DNA of 5,400 bases. Source: an uncultured Clostridia bacterium. Its GTDB lineage: Bacteria > Bacillota > Clostridia > Lachnospirales > Anaerotignaceae. A program made the translations under genes and the position numbers. A model generated the notes under the pieces. It was not told the DNA's origin. It searched no databases and saw nothing but the letters and a program-made list of their open reading frames with translations. The DNA is taken from positions 1 through 5,400 of the forward strand of contig CATZIM010000143.1 in the NCBI GenBank assembly GCA_958420075.1, read 5' to 3'. This document shows, piece by piece, positions 1 through 5,331 of the stretch; within the stretch, counting starts at the first letter, position 1; each line of letters begins with the position of its first letter.

Positions 1-73
1 GGGTCACTAGCTCAGTTGGTAGAGCACTGGACTTTTAATCCAGGTGTCTCGGGTTCGAGTCCCGAGTGACTCA
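1..73 (+). tRNA. tRNA-Lys (anticodon UUU)
   Basis: This is a complete cloverleaf starting at the first base of the window. The acceptor stem pairs 1-7 with 66-72 (one G-U pair), followed by discriminator A73. The D stem is GCTC 10-13 with GAGC 22-25. The anticodon stem is CTGGA 27-31 with TCCAG 39-43, around loop CTTTTAA with anticodon TTT at 34-36. The T stem is TCGGG with CCCGA around loop TTCGAGT. Every position falls on canonical tRNA numbering with no insertions. The 3' CCA is not encoded, since TGA follows A73, so it must be added after transcription. The promoter lies outside the window, and other tRNA genes could precede it. Confidence 0.97.
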
Positions 74-75
74 TG

Positions 76-116
76 AAAAAAGCCTTTGTCTTTTGACAAA
101 GGCTTTTTTGTTTTTT
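76..116 (+). terminator. Rho-independent terminator of the tRNA-Lys transcript
   Basis: A perfect 15-bp inverted repeat (76-90 with 95-109) closes a TTTT loop at 91-94. The GC-rich core is GCCTTTGTC/GACAAAGGC, flanked by A6 and T6 runs, with more T residues to 116. It starts three bases after the mature tRNA end. The A run on the other side makes it formally bidirectional, but no minus-strand gene is seen that would need it. Confidence 0.93.
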
Positions 117-142
117 CTGTCAGACAAAATACGGTTCTTCTA

Positions 143-171
143 TTGAAATAGCCTTCAAAACCAAGTATACT
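143..171 (+). promoter_or_regulatory. Sigma-A-type promoter of the YheO/DauR-like regulator gene
   Basis: A TTGAAA -35 box (143-148) and a TATACT -10 box (166-171) are separated by exactly 17 bp. The start of transcription is expected near 178, giving a leader of only about 24 nt. It lies just after the tRNA terminator, so the regulator is a separate transcription unit. Inferred from consensus match only. Confidence 0.75.
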
Positions 172-201
172 GAAAACAGTACAAATGGAGGGAATCATCA
201 C

Positions 202-867
202 ATGGAGCACTATAATATTACACTCACAACAGAAGACCGTCGCATTCTCAACTCTTACTGCACTGTTGCAACTGGTATGGCTGAATTTTGGGGCGAAAAC
301 TGCGAGATCATTATCCATAATCTGGAGCGGCTGGATGCATCAGTTATGATGATCGTCAACGGGTATCATTCCGGACGTCAGGCGGGCGCACCCATTTCAG
401 AGCTGACCCTCTCCTTTTTGAATCAGATGCTGGCAGATCCAACTTTGCGCCACATCAATTATTTTGCAAAAAACAAACGGGGAGAAACATTCAAGGCTTT
501 CACTTCTGCCATTCTGGGAGAAAACAATCGCATCATTGGTCTGTTCTGTATCAATTTCTATCTGAATATTTCTCTGCTGTCCTTTATGCAGTCATTTTAT
601 CCGCAGTCTCACTCGGATCACGAAAACATATCCGAAACTTTTGTGGAAAATACGGAAGAACTGATGCTGGATGCATTGGAAAACGCCAAGAAAACCGTTT
701 ATGCCAACCCCACTATCACCTCTTCCAATAAAAATAAGGAAATCATTTATTTATTAGCGCAAAAAGGTATTTTCAATTTGAAAGATTCTGTTGTCACCAT
801 CGCAAATCATTTGGGAATCTCCAAAAATACCGTTTACATGCATTTGCGCAATCAAAACAAATCTTAA
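202..867 (+). CDS. YheO/DauR-type transcriptional regulator (PAS-like domain + C-terminal HTH)
   Basis: The 221-aa protein has the two-part layout of the YheO family. Residues about 10-125 form a PAS-like sensor domain, including the family's NG...SGR stretch (N53-G54 and S57-R59) and the pattern ILGENNRIIGLFCINF. Residues about 178-217 form a helix-turn-helix domain (GIFNLKDSVVTIANHLGISKNTVYMHL). In the family, E. coli DauR represses D-arginine utilisation genes, but most clostridial members have no known ligand or target. The expected role here is a cytoplasmic DNA-binding regulator sensing a small molecule. The start is set by GGAGGG at 187-192, 9 nt before ATG 202. The gene has its own promoter and is convergent with the hydrogenase, sharing the terminator at 995-1038. 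It need not regulate the neighbouring importer or hydrogenase. Length is usual for the family and no damage is visible. Confidence 0.88.
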   Translation: MEHYNITLTTEDRRILNSYCTVATGMAEFWGENCEIIIHNLERLDASVMMIVNGYHSGRQAGAPISELTLSFLNQMLADPTLRHINYFAKNKRGETFKAFTSAILGENNRIIGLFCINFYLNISLLSFMQSFYPQSHSDHENISETFVENTEELMLDALENAKKTVYANPTITSSNKNKEIIYLLAQKGIFNLKDSVVTIANHLGISKNTVYMHLRNQNKS

Positions 868-886
868 AAAAAGCCCTTACGCGAAA

Positions 887-946
887 GCAACTTTCTCTTA
901 AGAAAACATTGTTTTTTCTTGTTCTTGATTTCTTAAGGGAAGTTGC
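887..946. repeat. Long imperfect hairpin downstream of the regulator gene
   Basis: The arms 887-905 and 929-946 pair over about 18 bp with one bulged T and one G-U pair, closing a 23-nt, T-rich loop. No T run follows on the plus strand (GACAGCTGTC comes next), so it does not look like a classical terminator. It may protect the 3' end of the regulator mRNA or be part of the larger inverted-repeat segment. Its TAAGAAA strand could instead pair with 1040-1048, so two mutually exclusive folds are possible. Confidence 0.5.
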
Positions 947-994
947 GACAGCTGTCTTCAGAAGAAAACTTATCAAAAAAAATTTTTATAAATC

Positions 995-1038
995 AAAAAA
1001 GCCGAAATCCTTATTATACAAAGGATTTCGGCTTTTTT
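995..1038. terminator. Bidirectional rho-independent terminator between convergent genes
   Basis: A perfect 18-bp inverted repeat (995-1012 with 1021-1038) has the core GCCGAAATCCTT/AAGGATTTCGGC, an 8-nt loop at 1013-1020, an A6 run on the left and a T7 run on the right. It can therefore end the regulator transcript from the left and the hydrogenase transcript from the right (minus strand). It lies 128 bp after the regulator stop and 46 bp after the hydrogenase stop. Confidence 0.92.
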
Positions 1039-1083
1039 TGTTTTCTTATGAAGATGCCCCCAACCGTAAGGGCTTTCTGATTT

Positions 1084-2562
1084 TTAATCTTCGTGGTTGA
1101 AACGTTCCATATTGATATTATCAATGGGGTATTTTTCCAAAACATCCAATGGATTATCTGTTTTGGATTCTTTGCCATAGCGATTGATCATTTCAATACC
1201 TTTTGCGTCATGGAGCAAAGAAGCTGCCCCACCCGTACAGCCATGTTTACATGCCATACCTTCAATGAAGTTTGCATCCAGCTTGCCGAAAGATGCCATC
1301 TTCATAGCCTTGATACATTCATCAATACCATTGCAGCGCACTGCTTTCACATCCAGATCCAGGCCACTCAATTCCAATGTGTGGGCAACACTTTCTGTTA
1401 CGCCGCCTGTTCTTGCGAAATTACGGCCGAAAGAAGATGCTTCCCCAGCCATTCTGGGTTCCAGGCTAACCAGATCAATTTCTCTGGCATCAAAAATCGC
1501 CTGCAATTCTTCAAATGTAATAACAATATCTACTGCATCCTTCAGCGCTTCCCGTTTCATTTCTACTTTTTTCGCTGTGCAAGGACCTACAAATACCACT
1601 CGTGCTTTCTTATCTTTCGCCTTAATGGCACGAGCTGTGGCAATCATAGGAGAAACAGCTGTAGAAATATGGTCTACAAACTGGGGATAGTTCTTTTCTA
1701 CATAATCTACAAAGGCAGGGCAGCAGGAAGAAGTCTTCCAACCTTTTTCTTCCACGGTTTCTGCCAGTTCTTTTGCTTCAAAAGCAGATACCATATCAGC
1801 ACCGATAGCAGCCTCTACCACATCATAGAAACCAAGTTCCTTGATGCCTGCATAAACCTGTTCTGTCTTTACGCCTTGGAACTGGCTGGAAACAGCCGGT
1901 GCAACAACAGCGTAAACATGATAGCTTGTGTTGTTCCAGGAATTTTTCAGCAGATTCAGCACATCCACAACGAAAGATTTATCTACAATAGCGCCAAAAG
2001 GACACTGATAGATACATGCACCGCAGGAAATACATTTTTCATGGTCAATGACTGCTTTTCTGTTTTCGTCCATTTTCACTGCGCCTACGGAACAGGAACG
2101 AATACAAGGACGTTTTACTTCACTGATGGCGTTGAAAGGACAAACCTGTTTGCAACGACCGCATTCAATGCAGAGTTCCTGATTGATATAAGAACGGTGG
2201 TTTACAATGGTAATCGCGCCTCTGGGACATACTTCCTGACATTTGTGTCCCAGACAGCCACGGCAGGCTTCTGTTACAACAAAACGGTCAATGGGACATT
2301 CATCACAAGCAGAATCCAGTACATTGATAACACGGTTATCTTTTGTGGGTTCCATAACCAGACGCACACGATCTTCAATGATGTGACGTTCTTTATAAAT
2401 ACAGCAACGGAACAGGGCCTTAGGACCAGGGATGATTTCTTCTGCGATTTCTCTGACAGAATCAATGGAATTATCCAGATTTCCTATGAAAAATCGTTTT
2501 GCCACTTCCTTGTTTACCAAGTACTTGATGTATTGCACGTTGCTTTCAAAATTGTTAATCAT
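1084..2562 (-). CDS. Monomeric [FeFe] hydrogenase, group B type
   Basis: This 492-aa cytoplasmic iron-sulfur enzyme is expected to interconvert H2 with protons and electrons, probably with ferredoxin as partner. The N-terminal region carries Cys groups C86/C89 with C100/C103/C108/C112, the ferredoxin motif C131-C134-C137-C141P, the pair C153/C157, and a second ferredoxin motif C177-C180-C183-C187P. The catalytic domain has all H-cluster cysteines: L1 SSCCPAF (C280, C281), L2 VGPCTAKK (C328) and L3 EGMACKHGC (C438, C442). C280 matches the proton-relay cysteine of CpI-type enzymes. L2 has Gly where group A enzymes have Met (MPC). The N-terminal layout and the PAF ending of L1 fit group B as I know it; length is usual. 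The start is set by AGAGGT at 2571-2576, 8 nt before the ATG. The HydE/F/G maturases are not in the window. A sensory or bifurcating role cannot be excluded, though no PAS or phosphatase domain is fused. Confidence 0.93.
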   Translation of the reverse strand: MINNFESNVQYIKYLVNKEVAKRFFIGNLDNSIDSVREIAEEIIPGPKALFRCCIYKERHIIEDRVRLVMEPTKDNRVINVLDSACDECPIDRFVVTEACRGCLGHKCQEVCPRGAITIVNHRSYINQELCIECGRCKQVCPFNAISEVKRPCIRSCSVGAVKMDENRKAVIDHEKCISCGACIYQCPFGAIVDKSFVVDVLNLLKNSWNNTSYHVYAVVAPAVSSQFQGVKTEQVYAGIKELGFYDVVEAAIGADMVSAFEAKELAETVEEKGWKTSSCCPAFVDYVEKNYPQFVDHISTAVSPMIATARAIKAKDKKARVVFVGPCTAKKVEMKREALKDAVDIVITFEELQAIFDAREIDLVSLEPRMAGEASSFGRNFARTGGVTESVAHTLELSGLDLDVKAVRCNGIDECIKAMKMASFGKLDANFIEGMACKHGCTGGAASLLHDAKGIEMINRYGKESKTDNPLDVLEKYPIDNINMERFNHED

Positions 2563-2597
2563 ACTGCGTTACCTCTTTTCCAAATTTCTTTCCAATC

Positions 2598-2666
2598 TCA
2601 TTGGAGCAAATTCGATATAGCACACTGTATACACTTGTATTCATCATAAAAGAGACACTTTCTCAT
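2598..2666 (-). CDS. Putative 22-aa Cys-containing small ORF in the hydrogenase leader
   Basis: The ORF reads MRKCLFYDEYKCIQC followed by seven residues, with Cys at 4, 12 and 15 (a CxxC pair). AAGAGGT at 2673-2679 stands 6 nt before the ATG, which is good ribosome-binding spacing. Its start overlaps the stop of the 9-codon ORF at 2666-2695 as TGATG, a typical translational coupling arrangement. It ends 35 nt before the hydrogenase ATG. The same frame is open further upstream, so 30-aa (ATG at 2690) or 39-aa (ATG at 2717) versions are possible; the longest starts inside the proposed -10 box. It may be a leader peptide or a small metal- or redox-binding protein. I do not recognise a family. 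Confidence 0.35.
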   Translation of the reverse strand: MRKCLFYDEYKCIQCAISNLLQ

Positions 2667-2695
2667 CAAGTGACCTCTTTGTACACACATTCCAT
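2666..2695 (-). CDS. Putative 9-aa leader ORF (uORF1)
   Basis: ATG at 2695 starts MECVYKEVT and stops at TGA 2668-2666, sharing one base with the next ATG. GGAGAG at 2703-2708 is 7 nt upstream, an ideal distance. If the promoter at 2716-2744 is used, the transcript would begin close to this ribosome binding site. Very short ORFs arise often by chance; the support is the pairing of a good ribosome binding site with a coupled stop/start. Confidence 0.25.
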   Translation of the reverse strand: MECVYKEVT

Positions 2696-2715
2696 TTTTT
2701 CTCTCTCCGTCACTC

Positions 2716-2744
2716 ATTTTAACATAAAATTTGTTCGCATGCAA
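2716..2744 (-). promoter_or_regulatory. Candidate promoter of the hydrogenase gene
   Basis: Read on the minus strand, TTGCAT (2739-2744) is followed after 17 bp by TAAAAT (2716-2721), preceded by TGT as an extended -10. Transcription would start near 2709, giving a leader of about 147 nt before the hydrogenase ATG. This leader is long enough to hold the two mini-ORFs or other control elements. It suggests the hydrogenase can be expressed apart from the upstream ABC operon. Confidence 0.55.
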
Positions 2745-2754
2745 GCAATTCACC

Positions 2755-2778
2755 GGAAGATTAGAGGTAAAATCTTCC
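2755..2778 (-). repeat. Hairpin just after the ABC ATPase gene
   Basis: GGAAGATT (2755-2762) and AATCTTCC (2771-2778) form a perfect 8-bp stem around an 8-nt loop, starting 6 nt after the ATPase stop. On the minus strand it is followed by GGTGAATTGC with no T run, so it is a poor intrinsic terminator. It could be an mRNA 3'-end stabiliser, a processing site, or a weak attenuator between importer and hydrogenase. Confidence 0.4.
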
Positions 2779-2784
2779 AAATTT

Positions 2785-3369
2785 TTATGTAAAATATGCA
2801 TCTAAATTCAGTATTTTTCCACCCATCAATTTTCCTTCTTCAGCATCATGTGTAGACAGTAAAATCGTACGCCCTTTTGCTTCTTCCAATACCAATTTTA
2901 TGGCAATTTCTTTTGTTTTATCATCCAAGCCGCGAAAAGGCTCATCCAGTATCAGAAAATCATAAGAAACCAGCAATGCACGACATATGGCTACCCGCCG
3001 CTGCATACCGCCGCTGAGGACAGCAACCTCTCGATCTATCCATTCATCCAGTCCAAGGGCAGCCAATATCCGCATCATGTGTTCCTGCTGCAATGCGCTT
3101 TCACAGACACTGTATAGATTCTGGCGCACTGTAAAGCCCGGCAGCAGTCTATCCTCTTGAAAAACAACACTGATCTTCTTGCCTTCCAGACCAGTAATGC
3201 TACCTGCATCCGGCTGTTCCAATCCCATAAGCATCCGAAGCAGCGTGGTCTTACCTCTGCCAGATTTTCCCATAAGACACAGGATTTCACCTTCTGGAAT
3301 TTCCAGAGAGAAATCAGAAAAAACCGTAAAATCGCCATATTTTTTTGTAATGTGTTTCATTTCGATCAT
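2785..3369 (-). CDS. ABC importer ATPase subunit (SsuB/TauB class)
   Basis: This 194-aa protein hydrolyses ATP on the cytoplasmic face to power the permease encoded just upstream. All core motifs are present in order: Walker A GKSGRGKTT (34-42), Q-loop Gln71 in VVFQEDRLLPG, signature LSGGMQRR (118-125), Walker B FLILDEP (138-144), D-loop GLDD (147-150) and switch His174 in STHD. The VVFQEDRLLPW/G-type Q-loop is typical of the nitrate/sulfonate/taurine importer group. It is shorter than the roughly 240-260 aa of SsuB or TauB because it ends soon after the H-loop, with no C-terminal extension. All catalytic parts are kept, so it is probably functional. Its start overlaps the permease stop by 4 nt (ATGA), which implies translational coupling. 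Confidence 0.93.
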   Translation of the reverse strand: MIEMKHITKKYGDFTVFSDFSLEIPEGEILCLMGKSGRGKTTLLRMLMGLEQPDAGSITGLEGKKISVVFQEDRLLPGFTVRQNLYSVCESALQQEHMMRILAALGLDEWIDREVAVLSGGMQRRVAICRALLVSYDFLILDEPFRGLDDKTKEIAIKLVLEEAKGRTILLSTHDAEEGKLMGGKILNLDAYFT

Positions 3370-4106
3370 ACTTTTCCGATCCCCCTATTCCTGCGGTCAA
3401 CGACGTCCAACAGCCATAATATGAGTTTTTCAATGAGCAGGCTTACCACAATAATGGTCACCGTCCAAGCGAACAAGTCCGGCATCTGCAAATAGATTTT
3501 CGCTTCCTGGAGCCGTTCCCCAATGGAACCGTCCGGAATACCAATGACTTCCGCCGCCGTACCAGCTTTCCAGCAAAGCCCAAGACCCACTGCAAAAGCA
3601 GAACGGAGGTAAGGAAATACCTGCGGGAAATAAATATACCTTATCTTCTTTTTCATAGACAGACCAAAGACCTGTCCCATCTCCAAAAGCTGCCGGTCTG
3701 TTTGTGATATTCCCTGCAAGATATTGGTATACACAATGGGAAATACCATCAGGAAAGAAATAAATACCGATAGACTGCGGGAGGAAAACCAAAACAATGC
3801 CAGTATGACAAAAGATGCCACAGGTGTTGTTTTGATCACCGATACCAAGGGTGCCATCAACTCACGAAATCTGGTATACCTTGCTGCTCCCACTGCCGCC
3901 AATATTCCCAGCAGAGCCGCCAGCGCAAACCCACCTAAAATTCTGCATGCCGAAAAAGCGATGCTCCCCCAGAAGGATGGATCCGGCAAAAGGGTCAAAA
4001 GACGCATACCTACAGCAACAGGAGATACCAAAAGTATCTCCTGTCCCAGACACATGCTCCCTATTTGCCAGATTACCAACCAAAAGAGAATCGCCCATAT
4101 TTTCAT
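3366..4106 (-). CDS. ABC importer permease (SsuC/TauC class)
   Basis: This integral membrane subunit has about six hydrophobic segments (roughly residues 4-22, 50-75, 85-106, 110-131, 165-187 and 212-235 of 246 aa). The EAA loop that docks with the ATPase is seen at about 143-161 (MGQVFGLSMKKKIRYIYFP). WKAGTAAEVIG at 179-189 is typical of the SsuC family. The frame stays open to an ATG at 4139 (257 aa), but that start has no ribosome binding site and would overlap the lipoprotein gene by 26 nt. ATG 4106 lies 7 nt after the lipoprotein stop, has TAAGGGG just before it (rather close spacing), and begins with the expected hydrophobic segment, so I prefer it. The substrate cannot be deduced from the permease. 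Confidence 0.92.
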   Translation of the reverse strand: MKIWAILFWLVIWQIGSMCLGQEILLVSPVAVGMRLLTLLPDPSFWGSIAFSACRILGGFALAALLGILAAVGAARYTRFRELMAPLVSVIKTTPVASFVILALFWFSSRSLSVFISFLMVFPIVYTNILQGISQTDRQLLEMGQVFGLSMKKKIRYIYFPQVFPYLRSAFAVGLGLCWKAGTAAEVIGIPDGSIGERLQEAKIYLQMPDLFAWTVTIIVVSLLIEKLILWLLDVVDRRNRGIGKV

Positions 4107-4113
4107 AGGCCCC

Positions 4114-5103
4114 TTACGCACCATGGTAGTAGAAACCATCTTCCGGCAGTGCGCCGCCTACTGCTTTGGGATTCTGTGCATAAAGTTCTTCCAGATATCC
4201 GCCCAGCTTATCCTGCATTTCATCGCCTGTGATGCAGACGATATTGCAGTAAGGCAAAGCTTTTTCTGCCACGGCCGCTTTCAGAATGTCATATTTTTCA
4301 ATGAGTGCAGCCGCTTCTGCTGTATTGGCGTTCACATAGTCTACAGAAGATGCATACTGTTCCATGAATAATTCTACTGCTTCAGGATTTTCTTCCAGGA
4401 AATCATTCCGTACTACCACAACACCTGTAATCATGCCACTGGGATTTTCTTTGCCTTCCTGCAGTGCATCCCATTCCGCACTCAAATCCAACGCTATCCG
4501 CAGATTTTCATTCTGCATCTGTGCTGTTGTTACAAAAGGCTGAGGCAGCATAGCAATGGCAGAAGGATTTGCAGCCAGTGCCGCTACACATTCCGCATGT
4601 TCTGTTTTCCATTCGATATTCACATCTGTTTCCGGATTCAGTCCATTTTCTTCCAGAATATAATTCAAACCATATTCCGGTGTAGAACCTTTCCCGGAGG
4701 CATAGACGGTTTTTCCTTTCAAATCAGCCACAGACTGTACGGTGTCCCCATCTTCCACAATGTAAATAACACCCAGTGTATTGATTGCCAATACGCTCAA
4801 ATTCTGGTCCATATTCTGGTAAAGAACTGCTGCCAGATTCGCAGGCAGTGCCGCAATGTCCAGTTCCCCTTTCACCAGCATAGGTGTTACTTCGTCTGGA
4901 GATGCCAGCAATGAAAAATTATAATCATTGGGGGCTGTGGCGCCACTCTCATCATCTTCCATCATTTTTACCATGCCCATGGCTGTAGGCCCTTTCATAG
5001 CGCCTACATTTACCGCAACGGGGTCTGCTTCCTTAGCACCGCAGCCAGCCAGCATAGAAATGCCCAGAACTGCAGCAAGCAAGAAAGAAATTGCTTTTTT
5101 CAT
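4114..5103 (-). CDS. ABC importer substrate-binding lipoprotein (NMT1/SsuA-like)
   Basis: The 329-aa precursor has a lipoprotein signal peptide: KK, a hydrophobic core, then the lipobox LAGC with lipidated Cys21. The mature protein would sit on the outer face of the cell membrane and deliver ligand to the permease. The fold is that of the nitrate/sulfonate/NMT1 binding proteins: VNVGAMKGPTAMG near the start, the GELDIAALPANLAAVLY stretch, and a second lobe beginning around LKGKTVYASGKGSTPEYGL. Ligands in this class include sulfonates, taurine, nitrate and thiamine precursors, so the cargo is open. An ATG at 5124 is in frame, but GGAAGGG at 5111-5117 is 7 nt before ATG 5103 and makes this the likely start. 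It is the first gene of the operon, consistent with the usual high need for binding protein. Confidence 0.92.
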   Translation of the reverse strand: MKKAISFLLAAVLGISMLAGCGAKEADPVAVNVGAMKGPTAMGMVKMMEDDESGATAPNDYNFSLLASPDEVTPMLVKGELDIAALPANLAAVLYQNMDQNLSVLAINTLGVIYIVEDGDTVQSVADLKGKTVYASGKGSTPEYGLNYILEENGLNPETDVNIEWKTEHAECVAALAANPSAIAMLPQPFVTTAQMQNENLRIALDLSAEWDALQEGKENPSGMITGVVVVRNDFLEENPEAVELFMEQYASSVDYVNANTAEAAALIEKYDILKAAVAEKALPYCNIVCITGDEMQDKLGGYLEELYAQNPKAVGGALPEDGFYYHGA

Positions 5104-5133
5104 ATAATATCCCTTCCTTTTCATTCAAAATTT

Positions 5134-5150
5134 TAATGATTTTGTCATTA
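5134..5150. promoter_or_regulatory. Operator-like inverted repeat at the ABC operon start site
   Basis: TAATGA (5134-5139) and TCATTA (5145-5150) form a perfect 6-bp inverted repeat with a 5-nt spacer. It touches the -10 box and covers the predicted transcription start, a place where a repressor would block initiation. It is A/T-rich, so a chance match is possible. The binding protein is unknown. Confidence 0.3.
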
Positions 5151-5178
5151 TTTTACTCTCATTTTCACAGTTTCTCAA
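5150..5178 (-). promoter_or_regulatory. Promoter of the ABC importer operon
   Basis: On the minus strand TTGAGA (5173-5178) is followed after 17 bp by TAAAAT (5150-5155). Transcription would begin near 5143, about 40 nt before the lipoprotein ATG. No other matching boxes with good spacing were found by eye in the gap. Confidence 0.6.
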
Positions 5179-5192
5179 GTTGCTTTTGCAAC
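5179..5192. promoter_or_regulatory. Inverted repeat directly upstream of the ABC promoter -35 box
   Basis: GTTGC and GCAAC flank TTTT in a perfect 14-bp palindromic arrangement that abuts the -35 box. The position suits an activator or repressor site in the space between two divergent genes. Only five bases per arm match, so the support is modest. Confidence 0.3.
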
Positions 5193-5255
5193 ATTATTCA
5201 GAAAATCCCATAAAGACCAAACTGCTTCCCCATACTATTTTTCGCACTTTTTTTG

Positions 5256-5285
5256 TTTACAATTCCATACAAAACATGCTATACT
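5256..5285 (+). promoter_or_regulatory. Promoter of the divergent gene at the right edge
   Basis: TATACT at 5280-5285 is preceded by TGC, an extended -10. TTTACA at 5256-5261 (18-bp spacing) or TTACAA at 5257-5262 (17 bp) can serve as -35 box. Transcription would start near 5292, 40 nt before the ATG at 5332. Confidence 0.6.
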
Positions 5286-5331
5286 AAGCCCATTACAAAT
5301 TGTACTAATTTTCATACAAAGGAAGTGCGTT

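Larger units (their letters stand above)
870..1076. repeat. Nested inverted-repeat segment bounded by perfect 12-bp inverted repeats
   Basis: AAAGCCCTTACG at 870-881 is the exact reverse complement of CGTAAGGGCTTT at 1065-1076. Inside are further inverted pairs: 887-905 with 929-946 (one bulge and one G-U pair), TAAGAAAAC 899-907 with GTTTTCTTA 1040-1048, the palindrome GACAGCTGTC at 947-956, and the terminator at 995-1038. The segment fills nearly all of the gap between the two convergent genes and has no credible ORF. It could be a small non-autonomous element (MITE-like) or a layered terminator. AATCTT at 860-865 and 1086-1091 is a possible flanking direct repeat, but it is separated from the arms by a few A/T bases and may be chance. 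Confidence 0.45.

Noticed and set aside
1..120. tRNA-Lys as an integration site for a mobile element
   Set aside because: No integrase gene and no second copy of the tRNA 3' end were found in the window. The tRNA is followed directly by its own terminator.
909..1100. Plus-strand open frame of 63 codons in the convergent gap
   Set aside because: It has no ribosome binding site, runs through the terminator stem and gives a Lys/Phe-rich translation typical of A/T-rich non-coding DNA.
2621..2640. Partial palindrome around GTATAC as a redox-regulator (Rex or FNR) site
   Set aside because: Outside the 6-bp core the arms match poorly, and it fits neither the TTGTTAA-type Rex motif nor an FNR box.
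1093..2649. Long plus-strand open frame (518 codons) opposite the hydrogenase
   Set aside because: It is antisense to a protein with every catalytic motif conserved. Its translation is rich in Phe, Cys and His, as expected from the reverse of an iron-sulfur protein, and it has no recognisable domain.
4107..4139. Upstream ATG (4139) as the permease start
   Set aside because: No ribosome binding site at a workable distance, a 26-nt overlap with the lipoprotein gene, and extra residues (MVSTTMVRKGP) that precede the normal first membrane segment.
3724..4371. Plus-strand open frame of 215 codons across the permease/lipoprotein junction
   Set aside because: It is antisense to two clearly real genes, with no ribosome binding site or recognisable domain.
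5104..5124. Upstream ATG (5124) as the lipoprotein start
   Set aside because: The strong ribosome binding site GGAAGGG lies inside that extension and is ideally placed for ATG 5103. The shorter form gives a standard lipoprotein signal peptide.
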